A stretch of 64,000 nt of DNA from Dokdonella sp. (GCA_024707225.1 JANQAE010000001.1:186001-250000), one strand, 5' to 3'; counted from the first letter of the stretch, positions 1-9,695 are shown. Numbers and translations are program-made. Notes: generated by a model from the letters alone, not told the origin.

Positions 1-380
1 ACGTCGAGCGCGTCAACCAGCGCCAGGTCGCGTCGATCCAGCAGTGGCATGCGCGGCGCATGAACGAGATCTCGCTGGCCGGCATGGCGGCGCGGCACCG
101 GATCCGCATGGATACGATCGCCGACATCGGCCGGATCAACCAGCAGATCGTCGCCGACACCGGCGCCACCGATGCGCGCATCCACGCCGCGACGATCGAC
201 GCGATCCAGGAGGTGCAGCCCTGGCGCGACCCGGCGTCCGGCCACGCGGTCGACCTGCCGATCCACTACGCGCACGCCTGGCAGCTCGGCGACGGCCGCC
301 AGTTCATGACCAACGACGCCTCGTTCGATCCGGAGCGCGACCTCGGCGTGGCCGGGCATCGGCTGGAGCCGGCACGCTGA
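1..380 (+). CDS. hypothetical protein, C-terminal fragment (5' end outside window)
   Basis: The reading frame is open from base 3 to a TGA ending at 380, so the gene begins upstream of the window and only about 125 residues are visible. The fragment is polar, rich in Gln, Arg, Asp and Ile, and has no membrane segment. It reads helical at first (QIVADTGATDARIHAATIDA) and ends in a more strand-like part with HAWQLGDGRQFMTND. The ATG at 60 listed in the ORF track is internal, because the same frame continues upstream without a stop. I do not recognise the family. It is followed by about 240 bases without a gene before the next ORF on the same strand. Confidence that it is coding is good; its function is unknown. 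Confidence 0.6.
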   Translation, partial: VERVNQRQVASIQQWHARRMNEISLAGMAARHRIRMDTIADIGRINQQIVADTGATDARIHAATIDAIQEVQPWRDPASGHAVDLPIHYAHAWQLGDGRQFMTNDASFDPERDLGVAGHRLEPAR

Positions 381-622
381 CGGGGCGACCGGTTCCGCGC
401 CGCGTCGGCCGTGCGGCGGCGTTGGCCCGCACGCGGCTCAGGGCGCCGAATGACCTCCGCCCGCATCCGAGTGCCGTGGATGCGACGCATCGTCTCGCAG
501 GCAGGCGCGATCGAAGATCGATCGCGGCGCATGGCCGCGTCCGGATAGTGCGGCGGCCGCGATGCCGGGCAGGACTTGCGCTAAGGTGGCACGCCTCCCT
601 CCGCCGCCTCCCGAGGTCCGCC

Positions 623-1524
623 ATGACGCTGCCGCGCAAACCGACCGCCGCCGATTTCGATCCGCAGGTGCTGGCGCTGTTCGACCAGTACGTGCACGGG
701 CTGATCGACCGTCGCGGCTTTCTGGCCGGAGCCGCACGCTTCGCGACCGGCGCGACGACCGCGCCGGTCTGCTCGCGGCGCTGAGTCCGCGCTTCGCGGC
801 CGCGCAGCAGGTCGCGCCGGACGATGCGCGGCTCTCGACGAGCTATCGGCAGTTCGAGTCGCCCGACGGCTACGGCAAGGCGCGCGGTTATCTCGCGCGG
901 CCGGCCAAGGTGCAGGGCCCGTTGCCGGTCGTGCTGGTGATCCACGAGAACCGCGGGCTCAATCCGCACATCGAGGACGTGACGCGGCGCCTGGCGCTGG
1001 AGAATTACATCGCGTTCGCGCCCGATGCGCTGTATCCGCTCGGTGGCTATCCGGGCGACGAGGACAAGGCGCGCGAGCTGTTTCCGAAGCTCGACCAGGC
1101 CAAGACGCGCGAGGACTTCCTCGCCGCGGCGGCATTCCTGCGCGGCATCGACGGCGGCAGCGGCCGGCTCGGCGTGGTCGGCTTCTGCTACGGCGGCGCG
1201 ATGACCAATTTCCTCGCGACCGAGCTGCCGTACGTCGCGGCGGCAGCACCGTTCTACGGCGCGGCGCCGGCCGTGGAGAGCGTGCCGAAGATCAAGGCCG
1301 AGCTGCTCGTGGTACTGGCCGGCGAGGATCCGCGCGTCAACGCGAGCTGGCCGCCGTATCAGGCCGCGCTCGATCGGGCCGGCGTGACCTATGCGCTGTA
1401 CCAGCCGGCCGGCACGCAGCACGGCTTCCACAACGACACCACACCGCGCTACGACGAGGCGGCCGCGAAGGAAGCCTGGAAGCGCACGCTGGCGCTGTTC
1501 GAGCGGCGGCTGCGTCGCGCCTGA
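623..1524 (+). CDS. dienelactone hydrolase family protein (single-base frameshift near 763)
   Basis: Alpha/beta-hydrolase of the dienelactone hydrolase family, with a Cys-His-Asp triad. The N-terminus starting at ATG 623 (MTLPRKPTAADFDPQVL) continues to LIDRRGFLAGAARFATGATTA in one frame, then the conserved body continues in another frame from GLLAALSPRFAAAQQV to the end. One missing G around 763 (GCG-GCC read as GCGCC) explains the break. Catalytic residues visible are the nucleophile Cys in GFCYGG, the Asp in AGEDPRVN and the His in GTQHGFHND. The DRRGFL...GAA N-terminus resembles the twin-Arg-like leaders of this subgroup, so export is possible. Expected full length is about 300 aa, normal for the family. 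The substrate is unknown. The indel is more likely a sequence error than a true mutation, because the remainder is intact. Confidence 0.85.
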
Positions 1525-1678
1525 GCGGGGCCGACGGTCCCGGCGCCGGGGCGCCACGTGCGCCCGGCGCACTGCCGCGTCGCGTCTTGCGCATTCGTTC
1601 TTGCCGTTGAACCATCGGCAGCCCGCCTGCGCTGTCGCCGTCCGCGGTAGCACAGGCCCGATCCGCGCGAGGATTCTC

Positions 1679-2713
1679 ATGAAGAAGACATCGGCGAGCT
1701 CCGCTCCGACAGCCGGCAATCGTTCCGCAGACGGCGGCGATGCCGCGGCCGGCACCGCCTCGCAGCAGATCGACGCGCGTATCGCGGCGCTCGAGGACTG
1801 GCGCGGCGCGATGCTCGCGCGCGTCCGCGCGCTCGTGCACGAGGCCGATCCGGCGGTCGTCGAGGAAGTGAAGTGGCGCGGCGTGCCGGTGTGGTCGCAT
1901 GCGGGCATCCTGTGCACCGGCGAGACCTACAAGACCGCGGTCAAGCTGACGTTCGCGAAAGGCGCGGCGCTGGATGATCCGGCGGGGCTCTTCAACGCCA
2001 GCCTCGACGGCGGCACGCGGCGCGCGATCGATCTGCATGAAGGCGACACCATCGACGCAGCGGCGTTCAAGGCGCTGCTGCGCGCGGCCGTGGACTTGAA
2101 CGTCGGGAAGGCCAAGGCAGGCAAGGCCGCCCGGCACAGTTCATCGTCGAAGGACTCCGACGCGGCGCCGACGGCGCCACGGCCGCGGACGGCCGACCGC
2201 CGCGCGAAGAAGGCCGCCGCCCGGAGCACCGCAATGCCCAAAGCCGGGGCCGGCCCGGCCGTCGCGCGCACACCGGCGTCGGGACCGTCACTGATCGATT
2301 CGGCGCCTGCCGGGCCGGCCCTGCTCGCCGGTGGCAATCCGCAGATCGCCAAGGGCTACGGCGATGCGCCGGTCCAGGCATACATCGACGCGATGCCGGA
2401 CTGGAAACGTGCGGTCGGCCGGCAACTCGACACGCTGATCGTGCGTGCCGTGCCCGGCGTCACCAAGGCCGTCAAATGGAACTCGCCGCTGTACGGCGTC
2501 GAAGGGCAGGGCTGGTTCCTCGGCATCCACTGCTATACGCACTACGTCAAGGTGGCGTTCTTTCGCGGCGCGCGCCTGCGCCCGCCGCCGCCGGGTCCGT
2601 CCAAGAGCGCCGAAACGCGCTATCTCGACATCCGCCAGGACCAGCCGATCGACGAGATCCAGTTCGTCGACTGGGTGCGCCAGGCCAGCCGGCTGCCGGG
2701 CGAGCGCATGTGA
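1679..2713 (+). CDS. tandem DUF1801-domain protein
   Basis: The ATG at 1679 is preceded by GAGG and gives 344 aa; the longer ORF in the track starts too far upstream. The protein holds two copies of the DUF1801 (YdhG/YjhX-like) fold. Copy one spans about residues 30-140 (EEVKWRGVPVWS, KTAVKLTFAKGAALDD). Copy two spans about 225-344 (TKAVKWNSPLYGVEGQGWF, VKVAFFRGARLRPPPP). They are joined by an Ala/Lys/Ser/Pro-rich linker of some 80 residues reminiscent of basic, histone-like tails. The family is small, cytosolic and without an assigned reaction; most members are single-domain, so the duplication is notable. The gene stands alone, 150 bases after the dienelactone hydrolase gene, on the same strand. 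No signal peptide or membrane segment is visible. Confidence 0.8.
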   Translation: MKKTSASSAPTAGNRSADGGDAAAGTASQQIDARIAALEDWRGAMLARVRALVHEADPAVVEEVKWRGVPVWSHAGILCTGETYKTAVKLTFAKGAALDDPAGLFNASLDGGTRRAIDLHEGDTIDAAAFKALLRAAVDLNVGKAKAGKAARHSSSSKDSDAAPTAPRPRTADRRAKKAAARSTAMPKAGAGPAVARTPASGPSLIDSAPAGPALLAGGNPQIAKGYGDAPVQAYIDAMPDWKRAVGRQLDTLIVRAVPGVTKAVKWNSPLYGVEGQGWFLGIHCYTHYVKVAFFRGARLRPPPPGPSKSAETRYLDIRQDQPIDEIQFVDWVRQASRLPGERM

Positions 2714-2949
2714 TAGCGGCGTGCGCGCCGACGCGCATTCGCATCCGGCACGCTTTCTCTACAGCCCAGCGACTCGTAGCACGGGCGCATGGTCGCGACA
2801 CGCCTCGTGTTCCGCGCGATCGACGATAGCGCCACGCAACGATTGCGAGCCAGCACCGATCGCCTGCTTCCGCGCGCTGGTACGTGCGTGACCACAGCAT
2901 CTGAGCTGCGGTACGTACCTGGGCCGGGGTTCGCGACCACCGGTCGTTG

Positions 2950-4388
2950 TCAGTAGTCGAAACCGTCGAGCAGCAGCGCGTCATCGATCGCCAGCGGATC
3001 GGCAGCACCGATCGTGCAGGGCGCGGCCGCACGTAGCCCCGCTGGTCGGTAGGCGGACAGAATGCGCTGCCACCGCTCGCCAGAGTCGTCAGCGGTCCGG
3101 ATGCCGGCGGCAGCATCGTCGCCGTCGGACCTCCATTCTCCTGCAGGGTATCGAGCCCGAAGACGGCTGCAGAACCATACGCGTAGTTCTCCTGGCCCGT
3201 CGGAAAGCAGGTTCGATTCGGCGCTTCGAAATTGACGCCCTGCGTTTCGACGATTGGGGTTCCCATCAAGCCGCAGCCACCGGCGATCACGCTATTGGTA
3301 GAACGCAGGATTGTCCCGGCCCTCAGCTCGACCGAGTAGATGGGCGACGTCGTAATGGTCGTATGGTGCAGGTTCGCCTCGGAGCCTGCCTTGTAGAGCG
3401 AGAGTGCCTGCCGGGGCGCGACGATCGTCACGTTGTACAAGTCCAGCCGAGAGGGGCCATTGCCGCCGAAGTCCAGAGCGATCATCGCCCCCGACGTGTA
3501 GCCTCCGAAAACCGAGTTGCGCGCGATCACGCGAGCGCTGCTCAATATGCAAAACGGAGCGACGCTGAACGCGAAATTATTCTTGAACGTGACGTCTTCG
3601 ATCAGCGTAGTGCCCGCTCCGGAAATCATCAGTGTCGTGCAGAGTCCCGAGGTTCCGTTGTTCTCGAACCGCGAGCGGGTAATCCTCGCCTGACCGCCTT
3701 CGGTCAGCGCATAGGTCAGGCCCAAACTGTTCCCCTGAAAGTGCACGTCGTCCAACAGCAGCTCGCTGCCATTGAAGCCCATCGCCCAGCTGGGCTCCAG
3801 TGCGCGCGTGAAGGTCACGCGCTTCGCGTTCAAATGACCTCGCGCCGACAGCCCTGCATTCAGCGATCCGAGGTAAACGTCGATCAGGACATCCTCGAGC
3901 GCGAGACGCGTCGCGGCGGCATCGCCTCCGCCGAAACTGCCGCTGCGAACACCGCCTCCATGATGTGGGCCGGTGACGTCTCCGGAGCGAACCAGGCCGA
4001 GGCCACGCACGCTCACTGCGATACCACGAGCGACGTCCAAGGCGTAGTCGAGCCGGTTCGGATCGATCGCACTCAGCTCGGAACCCTCGCCGATCACGTC
4101 CAGATCGTCGGTGATGTCGAGGTCGCCGGTCAGTCCGGCATCCTCGTCGACACCGACTTGCTCGAGCCGATGGATGCCGGCCCCGAGGCGAACGATGTCG
4201 CGGCCCGGCAGCGCATTGGCGGCGAGGACCGCTTCGCGCAGAGAGCAGTCGGCCGGCAGGCAGGCGTCGGGAACCGGATCGTCCAGACGCGTGACCTGGA
4301 ACGTGGCGGCTGATCCGATCGCGGGCATCAGCACCGAGACCGCCAGCAGACCACGCCAGTGTCGCGCGAACGTGCGCGTGTTTTTCAT
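2950..4388 (-). CDS. exported parallel beta-helix protein with C-terminal LLLDGFDY tail (frameshift near 3026)
   Basis: Start chosen at ATG 4388 (MKNTRTFARHWRGLLAVSVL), which has GGAG at proper spacing and opens a clear signal peptide ending near AATFQV. The mature start (TRLDDPVPDACLPADCSLREAVLAAN) carries the CSLREA motif typical of secreted right-handed beta-helix repeat proteins. The body is rich in short strands with Asn and Gly turns, as expected for that fold. The ORF frame breaks after CPPTDQRGYVRP. With one extra base near 3024-3032 it continues as APCTIGAADPLAIDDALLLDGFDY and stops at 2950-2952. The QRG...R..G..CTIGA ending is the usual close of this family. The final LLLDGFDY matches the acidic tail found on other exported proteins in this window. 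Function unknown; probably surface or extracellular. Confidence 0.75.
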
Positions 4389-4747
4389 GCCGTATATCTC
4401 CATGCCCCTGGGCAGCCACAGCGTCACGCAGCAGAACGTCGAAATCAAGTCTCGCGAGCGAGGAACGACTGCGGACTTCCAAGAGAATGAGCGGCCACGC
4501 AGCTCGAGATTCGTCTCGCAGCGCCGGAGACCCAATCGGTCTTGGGCGGCTGTGATGGACCGTCCGGAAATGGAAGCCTCTGTAAGCGCGAGAGCAGCAA
4601 GGCCGGCGCTTCTGCCCTTTGGCCACCCATGCGTCGGCGCGAATGCGCGCTGCTGGATTCTGCTGCACCCGCGCCATACGTATACGAAGGCGGGACCGCA
4701 TCGCGCGGTCCCGCCGGACTCATCGTTTCGGACTCATCGTTCGCGGA
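4389..4747. other. intergenic region, no supported gene
   Basis: 359 bases between the PNPOx-like gene and the beta-helix gene, both on the minus strand. Composition is less GC-rich than the flanks. ORFs in the track here (for example 4445-4723) have no domain, ribosome site or codon support. The region contains the perfect hairpin at 4689-4715 and a short direct repeat (cggactcatcgtt, twice) at about 4714-4740. The promoter of the beta-helix gene presumably lies here, but I cannot place it. Confidence 0.5.
4689..4715 (-). terminator. perfect 11-bp hairpin after PNPOx-like gene
   Basis: ggcgggaccgc, loop of five bases, gcggtcccgcc: a perfect 11-bp stem lying about 30 bases past the stop of the minus-strand PNPOx-like gene. 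There is no clear T tract on the minus side, so it is terminator-like rather than a canonical intrinsic terminator. Confidence 0.5.
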
Positions 4748-5233
4748 TCAGCGCAGATCGACCGTCGCGACCTTGTCCTGCGCGTCGCGTTTCGGGTCGA
4801 CGCCGAACATCATCTTCACGCCGGCCAACAGGCTCGACTCGTTGAGCCAGACTTCGGCGCGTTCCGGATCGAAGCGCAGCAGGACCAGCTTGGGATCGTT
4901 CTTCCCTTCGAACCAGGCCGCAATGAACGGGTTCCACAGCCGGTCGATCACGTCGCGATCGTGCGAGAGACTCAGCCTGCCGTGGATGCTCGCGAACAGG
5001 TCGTGGCCCTTCGAGCTGAACGCGGCGATCGCGCGGCTGTTCTCGCGCTTGGCGTACTCGGCCACGGCATTGGGCAGGCCGGTGAAGAACCAGATCGGTC
5101 CGGATTCTTCCTCGACCAGGGCGGTCATCGGGCGCGAGTGTCCGTCCTCGACGCCGTCGACGCCGAGCATCAGCGTGCGATCGGATTTGAGCGCCTTCCA
5201 GAGCTTGGCTTCGAGTTCCTGCGGTGTCGCCAT
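4748..5233 (-). CDS. pyridoxamine 5'-phosphate oxidase-fold (general stress) protein
   Basis: 161 aa, the normal length for the general-stress-protein-26-like group of the split-barrel flavin-binding superfamily. Visible family features are the N-terminal MLGVDG...RPMTA strand pair, GPIWFFTG, the central AAFSSKGHDLFASIHG segment and the late LWNPFIAAWFEGKNDPKLVLLRFDPERAEVW block. Members bind FMN or a related cofactor and are often induced by stress, but the substrate is usually unknown. The protein is cytosolic, with no leader. ATG 5233 is the only sensible start (MATPQELEAKLW), with the ccccat/GGGG context just upstream. It stands alone; the next gene in the same direction is the beta-helix protein 360 bases downstream, after a strong hairpin. 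Confidence 0.88.
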   Translation of the reverse strand: MATPQELEAKLWKALKSDRTLMLGVDGVEDGHSRPMTALVEEESGPIWFFTGLPNAVAEYAKRENSRAIAAFSSKGHDLFASIHGRLSLSHDRDVIDRLWNPFIAAWFEGKNDPKLVLLRFDPERAEVWLNESSLLAGVKMMFGVDPKRDAQDKVATVDLR

Positions 5234-5494
5234 GGGGAATCTCCGTCGGATGCGTCGTGCGACGCGCGGAACGCCGTTCTAGGCGAGCGGGCGTGAATGT
5301 CGCCGCAACCTTCGGTCGCAGCGGAGGGCTGGCGTTCACCGAGCGGGTGGGTGGCCGTCGAGGCGCCGGCGGTCAACGACGCCGTCGCGCGACACGATCG
5401 CAGGTGAGGGTTCATCGCTGCGACGCGCATCGACGTCGTCGTATGCGGCACTCGTCGGTCGAAGCCGGACACCGGTCGCTCACGAGCGGTCCGG

Positions 5495-5526
5495 AAAAAG
5501 CGAGCCCGGCATTGCGCCGGGCTCGC
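5495..5526 (-). terminator. intrinsic terminator of the CxxCH protein gene
   Basis: On the minus strand the 11-bp stem gcgagcccggc/gccgggctcgc (5500-5526, five-base loop) is followed directly by TTTTT (5495-5499). It lies 23 bases past the stop of the gene at 5549-7345. Form and position fit a Rho-independent terminator. The rest of the 315-base gap 5234-5548 holds no supported gene. Confidence 0.85.
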
Positions 5527-5548
5527 GGGGTACGGCGTGGAACGATCG

Positions 5549-7345
5549 TCAGTGCGTGCGCGGTGCCGCGACCGGGCTCGACAGCGCCTCGGCCAGTCCG
5601 CCCGCGTCGCAGCTGGAGCCGACCAGCGCATCGAGATCGGCCTGACGGTGCAGCAGGTCGCCGAACGTGCGCGGCACGCCGGACACCGGATCGGGCATCG
5701 TGAACGTGCCGGGCGCCGTCACCGAGCCCGGGTCGCCGACCAGGAAGCGCGACAGCGCGGCCTGGAAGCCCATGTTGCGCGGCTCGACGTGCAGGAACTT
5801 GGTCTGCGTCTCGCCGCCGTGGCACGAGTCGCAGGTGTTCAGCGACATCATGTGGCGCGCGTCGTTGTTGGTCACCAGCGGATGATCCCAGACCGAGCTC
5901 GCCGAGGTGTCCGGATTGAGCGCGGCGCCGGTCAGGAACGGCTGGCCCATGAAGAGGTCCGGCACGTCATAGGTATTGGCCAGGATGTCCGCTTCGTTGA
6001 GATTGATGAAGTCGGCCAGCAGCGTCGTGGTGTGCGGCAGCGGCGTGGGATTGTAGGTCGCCCGATGCGGCGTGAGCTCGGTGGACGCGGTCTCCAGCTG
6101 GCCCGGCGTGGCGCCGAGATGGAACTCGCGCAGCTCCCACAGCGGATCGAGCGCGTTCTCGTTGGTGCGCACCTGGTTGATCGCGCTGCCGTTGGGCTTG
6201 TCCGGGGCGGCGTTGGCGGTGGCGAACACGTCGGTGAGGTTCTGCAGCGCGGCGTTGTACGCGCTCGAACCGAGCAGCAGCGAGTCCAGGTCCTTCCACT
6301 TCTTCGCGTAGGTACGCACGTCCTCGCACTTGTTCAGCGGCACCCCGTATTCGAGGATCACCGTGAACGGCATGACGTCGCAGCTGCCGTCCTCGTGGCG
6401 GCGCATGACGCCGAACACGAAGCGGCCTTCACCGGCGCTTCCGCCGCCGTAGACGAGGTTCTTGCGCAGGTCCAGACGGTTGACGATCGCCAGCAGGCGC
6501 ATCGGCGACTGCTTGAGGTCCAGGCGGCCCTTGGAGTCGCGCGGCCAGAACTTCAGGACCTGATCGAACATCTCCGGCCGCTTGTCGATGTCGAACGTGT
6601 TGACGTTCTGCGTGTCGAGCCAGCTCTTGAGCCAGCGCTCGACGAACTCGGCCGGATGGATGCCGGTCAGCGGCTGGTTGGCCATGTCGGTCATCAGGCG
6701 GTTGAACGTCCACACGCCGGTCGGATTGCCCTTGCCGGAGCAGGCGTCGAACGTGCGCTCCCGGTCCTCGACGACGCGCGGATGCACGACCATCAGCGAA
6801 TGCGGGGTGCTGACCAGTGCGGCGACGCCGTCGGTGACGTCCTCGGGCACGTCGATCGGCGCGCCTTCGCGGATCAGGCGGACCAGCCGGTCCGGATCGA
6901 TGAAGGCGACCGGCCGGTGGTCGACGATCTCGCGGCCGCGGAAGACCGGCTGCTTGTCGAGTTCGAACGCCTGTTCCTTGCGGCGGGCCTGTTCGGCGAC
7001 GAAGGCGTCGAAATCGAACGGCACTTCGGCGAAGAAGACGTCGGGATTTCGCGGATCCTGGCGCAGCGCGATCGAGCCACCGGCCAGACGCAGCGGAATC
7101 GCCGACGGCAGCTCATGGCCTTTCTCGTAGCGAACCTCGATTCGCGCGGTATTGCCTTCGGGCGTGACGCGCGGCAGCGCGGTCAGCGTGATCTTCTCGG
7201 TCGGCGGAAACGCGACCATTGCATCGGGCTTGGGATCCTGCGCGATCGCCGACTGGCCGGCGATGCCGGTCAACAGCATTGCGGCGAGCACGAGTGCGGC
7301 GCGGCGGCTGGTGTGGCTGGGCAAGGGTTTTTTGAGCATGCGCAT
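5549..7345 (-). CDS. exported ~600-aa protein with one CxxCH haem-binding motif (tandem paralog 1)
   Basis: Start chosen at ATG 7345 because GAGGAGGAAGAG sits just upstream; the ORF-track start at 7540 would add an implausible leader. MRMLKKPL...SRRAALVLAAMLLTGIAGQSAIAQ is a good signal peptide, so the protein is periplasmic or exported. Near the C-terminus, CDSCHGGE gives a single c-type haem attachment site, followed by FLHVEPRNMGFQ and GDLLHRQADLDALV. Most of the remaining sequence is not a cytochrome fold I can name, although GVWTFNRLMTDMANQPLTG and the NPTG/NEN-rich middle are closely conserved in the neighbour at 7905-9695, so these blocks define the family. The gene has its own strong terminator. 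The role is unknown; an oxidoreductase or haem-dependent surface function is an inference from CxxCH alone. Confidence 0.8.
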   Translation of the reverse strand: MRMLKKPLPSHTSRRAALVLAAMLLTGIAGQSAIAQDPKPDAMVAFPPTEKITLTALPRVTPEGNTARIEVRYEKGHELPSAIPLRLAGGSIALRQDPRNPDVFFAEVPFDFDAFVAEQARRKEQAFELDKQPVFRGREIVDHRPVAFIDPDRLVRLIREGAPIDVPEDVTDGVAALVSTPHSLMVVHPRVVEDRERTFDACSGKGNPTGVWTFNRLMTDMANQPLTGIHPAEFVERWLKSWLDTQNVNTFDIDKRPEMFDQVLKFWPRDSKGRLDLKQSPMRLLAIVNRLDLRKNLVYGGGSAGEGRFVFGVMRRHEDGSCDVMPFTVILEYGVPLNKCEDVRTYAKKWKDLDSLLLGSSAYNAALQNLTDVFATANAAPDKPNGSAINQVRTNENALDPLWELREFHLGATPGQLETASTELTPHRATYNPTPLPHTTTLLADFINLNEADILANTYDVPDLFMGQPFLTGAALNPDTSASSVWDHPLVTNNDARHMMSLNTCDSCHGGETQTKFLHVEPRNMGFQAALSRFLVGDPGSVTAPGTFTMPDPVSGVPRTFGDLLHRQADLDALVGSSCDAGGLAEALSSPVAAPRTH

Positions 7346-7904
7346 CTCTTCCTCCTCTTCCTGGCTGAATGGGTTTTTGCGAGCGCGACAGCGCGTCCGA
7401 CACCGGCCCGATAAGGCTCGGCGACAAGGCGCTTCCTGATGGTTTTCCCCGTATTGCGTGTCCCCTGGTCCGATCGAAGCTAACAGCCGAATCACAGAAT
7501 AATTGTGAACTAGTGTGCAAAATGGATTCGGGCGCGCCATTTGACCGTATCGGCAATTGAAATGGAATAGCGCGCCGAATAAAGGCCCGATCGGGCGCGG
7601 CCATCCAATTTCCGCACCTGCGGGCCATCGGTTCGAATCGACACGAATATCGCCGCTGTCGAATGATCGGTACAGGACCGCGCCATTGCGCCGCGCCGTC
7701 GTATCGACGAGGCCGCCTCACGGTCGCGGCGTCGGAACACGGGCCTGGACCGGTGCGCGAGCGGGCGAAGGGCGCGGCGCAGCGCTTGCGACGGGCGGTG
7801 GCACCGCGCAGCCGACGATCGGAACCCATCGCGGACGCGATGGGTTCCGATGCGATCCGTCCGTGGACACGCGCGATCGTGTTCCTGTCGCCGAATGCCG
7901 TGCG
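7346..7904. other. intergenic region between the two CxxCH paralogs, no supported gene
   Basis: 559 bases. The part just upstream of 7345 (about 7440-7620) is clearly richer in A and T than the flanks and probably carries the promoter of paralog 1. The part near 7818-7851 holds a long hairpin. ORFs listed here (7663-7908, 7369-7560) lack ribosome sites and family support. Confidence 0.5.
7818..7851 (-). terminator. 16-bp hairpin after CxxCH paralog 2
   Basis: atcggaacccatcgcg pairs with cgcgatgggttccgat, a perfect inverted repeat separated by two bases and lying about 54 bases past the stop of the gene at 7905-9695. No T tract follows on the minus strand, so this is a terminator-like or protein-binding palindrome. 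Confidence 0.5.
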
Positions 7905-9695
7905 CTAGTGCGTCTTGGCCGCCGACACCGTCGCGAACAGCCCGCCGACCAGGCCGCCGGACGGACAGCTCATGCTGACCAGCGCGTCGAGGTCGGCTTC
8001 GCGGTGCAGCAGGTCGCCGAACGTGCGCGGCACGCCGGAGACCGGGTCGGGCATCGTGAACGTGCCGGGGCTCGCGACCGAGCCCGGACTGCCGGTCAGG
8101 AAGCGCGACAGACCCGCCTGAGAGCCCATGCTGCGCGGCTCGACGTGCAGGAACGTCGTCGTGCCGGTCTCGCCGCCGTGGCACGAATCGCAGGTATTGA
8201 GCGAGAACAGATGGCGCGCCTCGTTGTTGCTGACGCCCGGATGCTTCCAGACGAAGCTCGGCGACGTGCTCGGATTCAACGACGAGCCGGTCAGGAACGG
8301 CTGGCCGAGGAACGTATCCGGTACCGTGTAGGTGCCGGCGAGGATCGCCGCTTCGTTGGTGTTGATGAAGTCGGCCAGCAGCGTCGTGGTGTGCGGCGCC
8401 GGGAACGGGTTGTAGGTCGGGCGGTGCGGCGTCATCTCGGTCGACTTCAGCACCAGCAGATGACTCGATCCGTCCAGACCGAATTCGCGCAGCTCCCACA
8501 GCGGATCGAGCGCGTTCTCGTTGGTGCGGATCTGGTTGATCGCGCTGCCGTTGGGCTTGCCCGGCGCCGCATTGGCCTTCGTGAACTGCACGGTGATGTC
8601 CTCGAGCGCGGCGTTGTAGGCCGGCGAGCCGAGCGGCAGGCCGTCCAGCGCATGCCATTGCGTGCCGTAGTCCTGCACCGCGGTGCAGCCGCGGATCGGT
8701 ACGCCGTATTCGAGGATCACGGTCGAGCGCATCAGTGCGCAGCCGCCGCCGGGAAGGCGCCGCATGATGCCGAACACGAAGCGTCCCTCGCCGGCGCTGC
8801 CGCCGCCGTAGACGGCGTTCTTGCGCAGATCCACGCGGTTGACGATCGCCAGCAGACGCATCGGCGACTGCTCGAGCTTGAGCCGGCCCGAGCCGTCACG
8901 CGGCCACGGATTGATCACGGAGTTGATGATCAGATCGCGCTCGGTGATCTCGAACGAGTTGACGAAGGCCGTATTGACCCAGCTCTTGAGCCAGTCCTCG
9001 ACGAAGTCGGCCGGATCGATGCCGGTCAGCGGCTGGTTGGCCATCTCCGACATCAGATGCGCGAACGTCCACACGCCGGTCGGATTGCCGGCGTTCGTGC
9101 AGGCATCGAAGGTGCGCGTCGGATCCTCCACGACCAGCGGATGGACGACCATCAGCGAGCGCTCCGCGCTGAGCAAGCCGGCCGTGCCGGTGACGACGTC
9201 CTTCGGGATGCGGATCGGTGTGCCGGCACCGATCTGCCGCGTCAGCGTGGCCGGATCGAGAAAGGCCACCGGCCGGTGGTCGACGATCTCGCGACCATGG
9301 AAGACCGGCGCCTTGCCCTGCGCGGCGAGGCTCTTGCGGCGCGCCTGCTCGGCGACGAATCGATCGAAGTCGAACGGTATCGTGCCGGCATAGGCGTCCG
9401 GATCGCGCGGGTCGCGCTGCAGATAGACCGGCCGGTCCTGGACCTGCAGCTCGATCCGCTCGGGCAGTCGCTGGCCCTTCTCGTAGCGCACGTCGAGGCG
9501 CGCGTTGTGCCCCTGATCGGAAGGGCGCGGCAATGCGGTGATCGAGACGGTTTCGGCGATCGGCAGCGCGTCGGGCTTCAACGCGGCCGGTTGCGCGAAG
9601 GCGGTCGAGGCGGCGATGCCGGTCGTCAGCAGCGTGACGAACCAGACGGCACGCGGCCGGAACGTGGTGGGGCTGGGCGAAGGTCGAGCGAACAT
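7905..9695 (-). CDS. exported ~600-aa protein with one CxxCH haem-binding motif (tandem paralog 2)
   Basis: 596 aa. ATG 9695 is preceded by AAAAGGAGG, a strong ribosome site, and opens a signal peptide (FRPRAVWFVTLLTTGIAASTAFAQ). It is clearly paralogous to 5549-7345: ITALPRPS near the start, PVFHGREIVDHRPVAF, GVWTFAHLMSEMANQPLTG, GSAINQIRTNENALDPLWE, then CDSCHGGE and the same FTMPDPVSGVPRTFGDLLHR close. The single CxxCH implies one covalent haem c attached in the periplasm. The leaders of the two genes are also alike (CCAGGAA-AGGAGG), which points to an in-place duplication. No partner redox gene lies beside them, so they are not obviously part of a respiratory complex. Family and function are not recognised. 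Confidence 0.8.
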   Translation of the reverse strand: MFARPSPSPTTFRPRAVWFVTLLTTGIAASTAFAQPAALKPDALPIAETVSITALPRPSDQGHNARLDVRYEKGQRLPERIELQVQDRPVYLQRDPRDPDAYAGTIPFDFDRFVAEQARRKSLAAQGKAPVFHGREIVDHRPVAFLDPATLTRQIGAGTPIRIPKDVVTGTAGLLSAERSLMVVHPLVVEDPTRTFDACTNAGNPTGVWTFAHLMSEMANQPLTGIDPADFVEDWLKSWVNTAFVNSFEITERDLIINSVINPWPRDGSGRLKLEQSPMRLLAIVNRVDLRKNAVYGGGSAGEGRFVFGIMRRLPGGGCALMRSTVILEYGVPIRGCTAVQDYGTQWHALDGLPLGSPAYNAALEDITVQFTKANAAPGKPNGSAINQIRTNENALDPLWELREFGLDGSSHLLVLKSTEMTPHRPTYNPFPAPHTTTLLADFINTNEAAILAGTYTVPDTFLGQPFLTGSSLNPSTSPSFVWKHPGVSNNEARHLFSLNTCDSCHGGETGTTTFLHVEPRSMGSQAGLSRFLTGSPGSVASPGTFTMPDPVSGVPRTFGDLLHREADLDALVSMSCPSGGLVGGLFATVSAAKTH

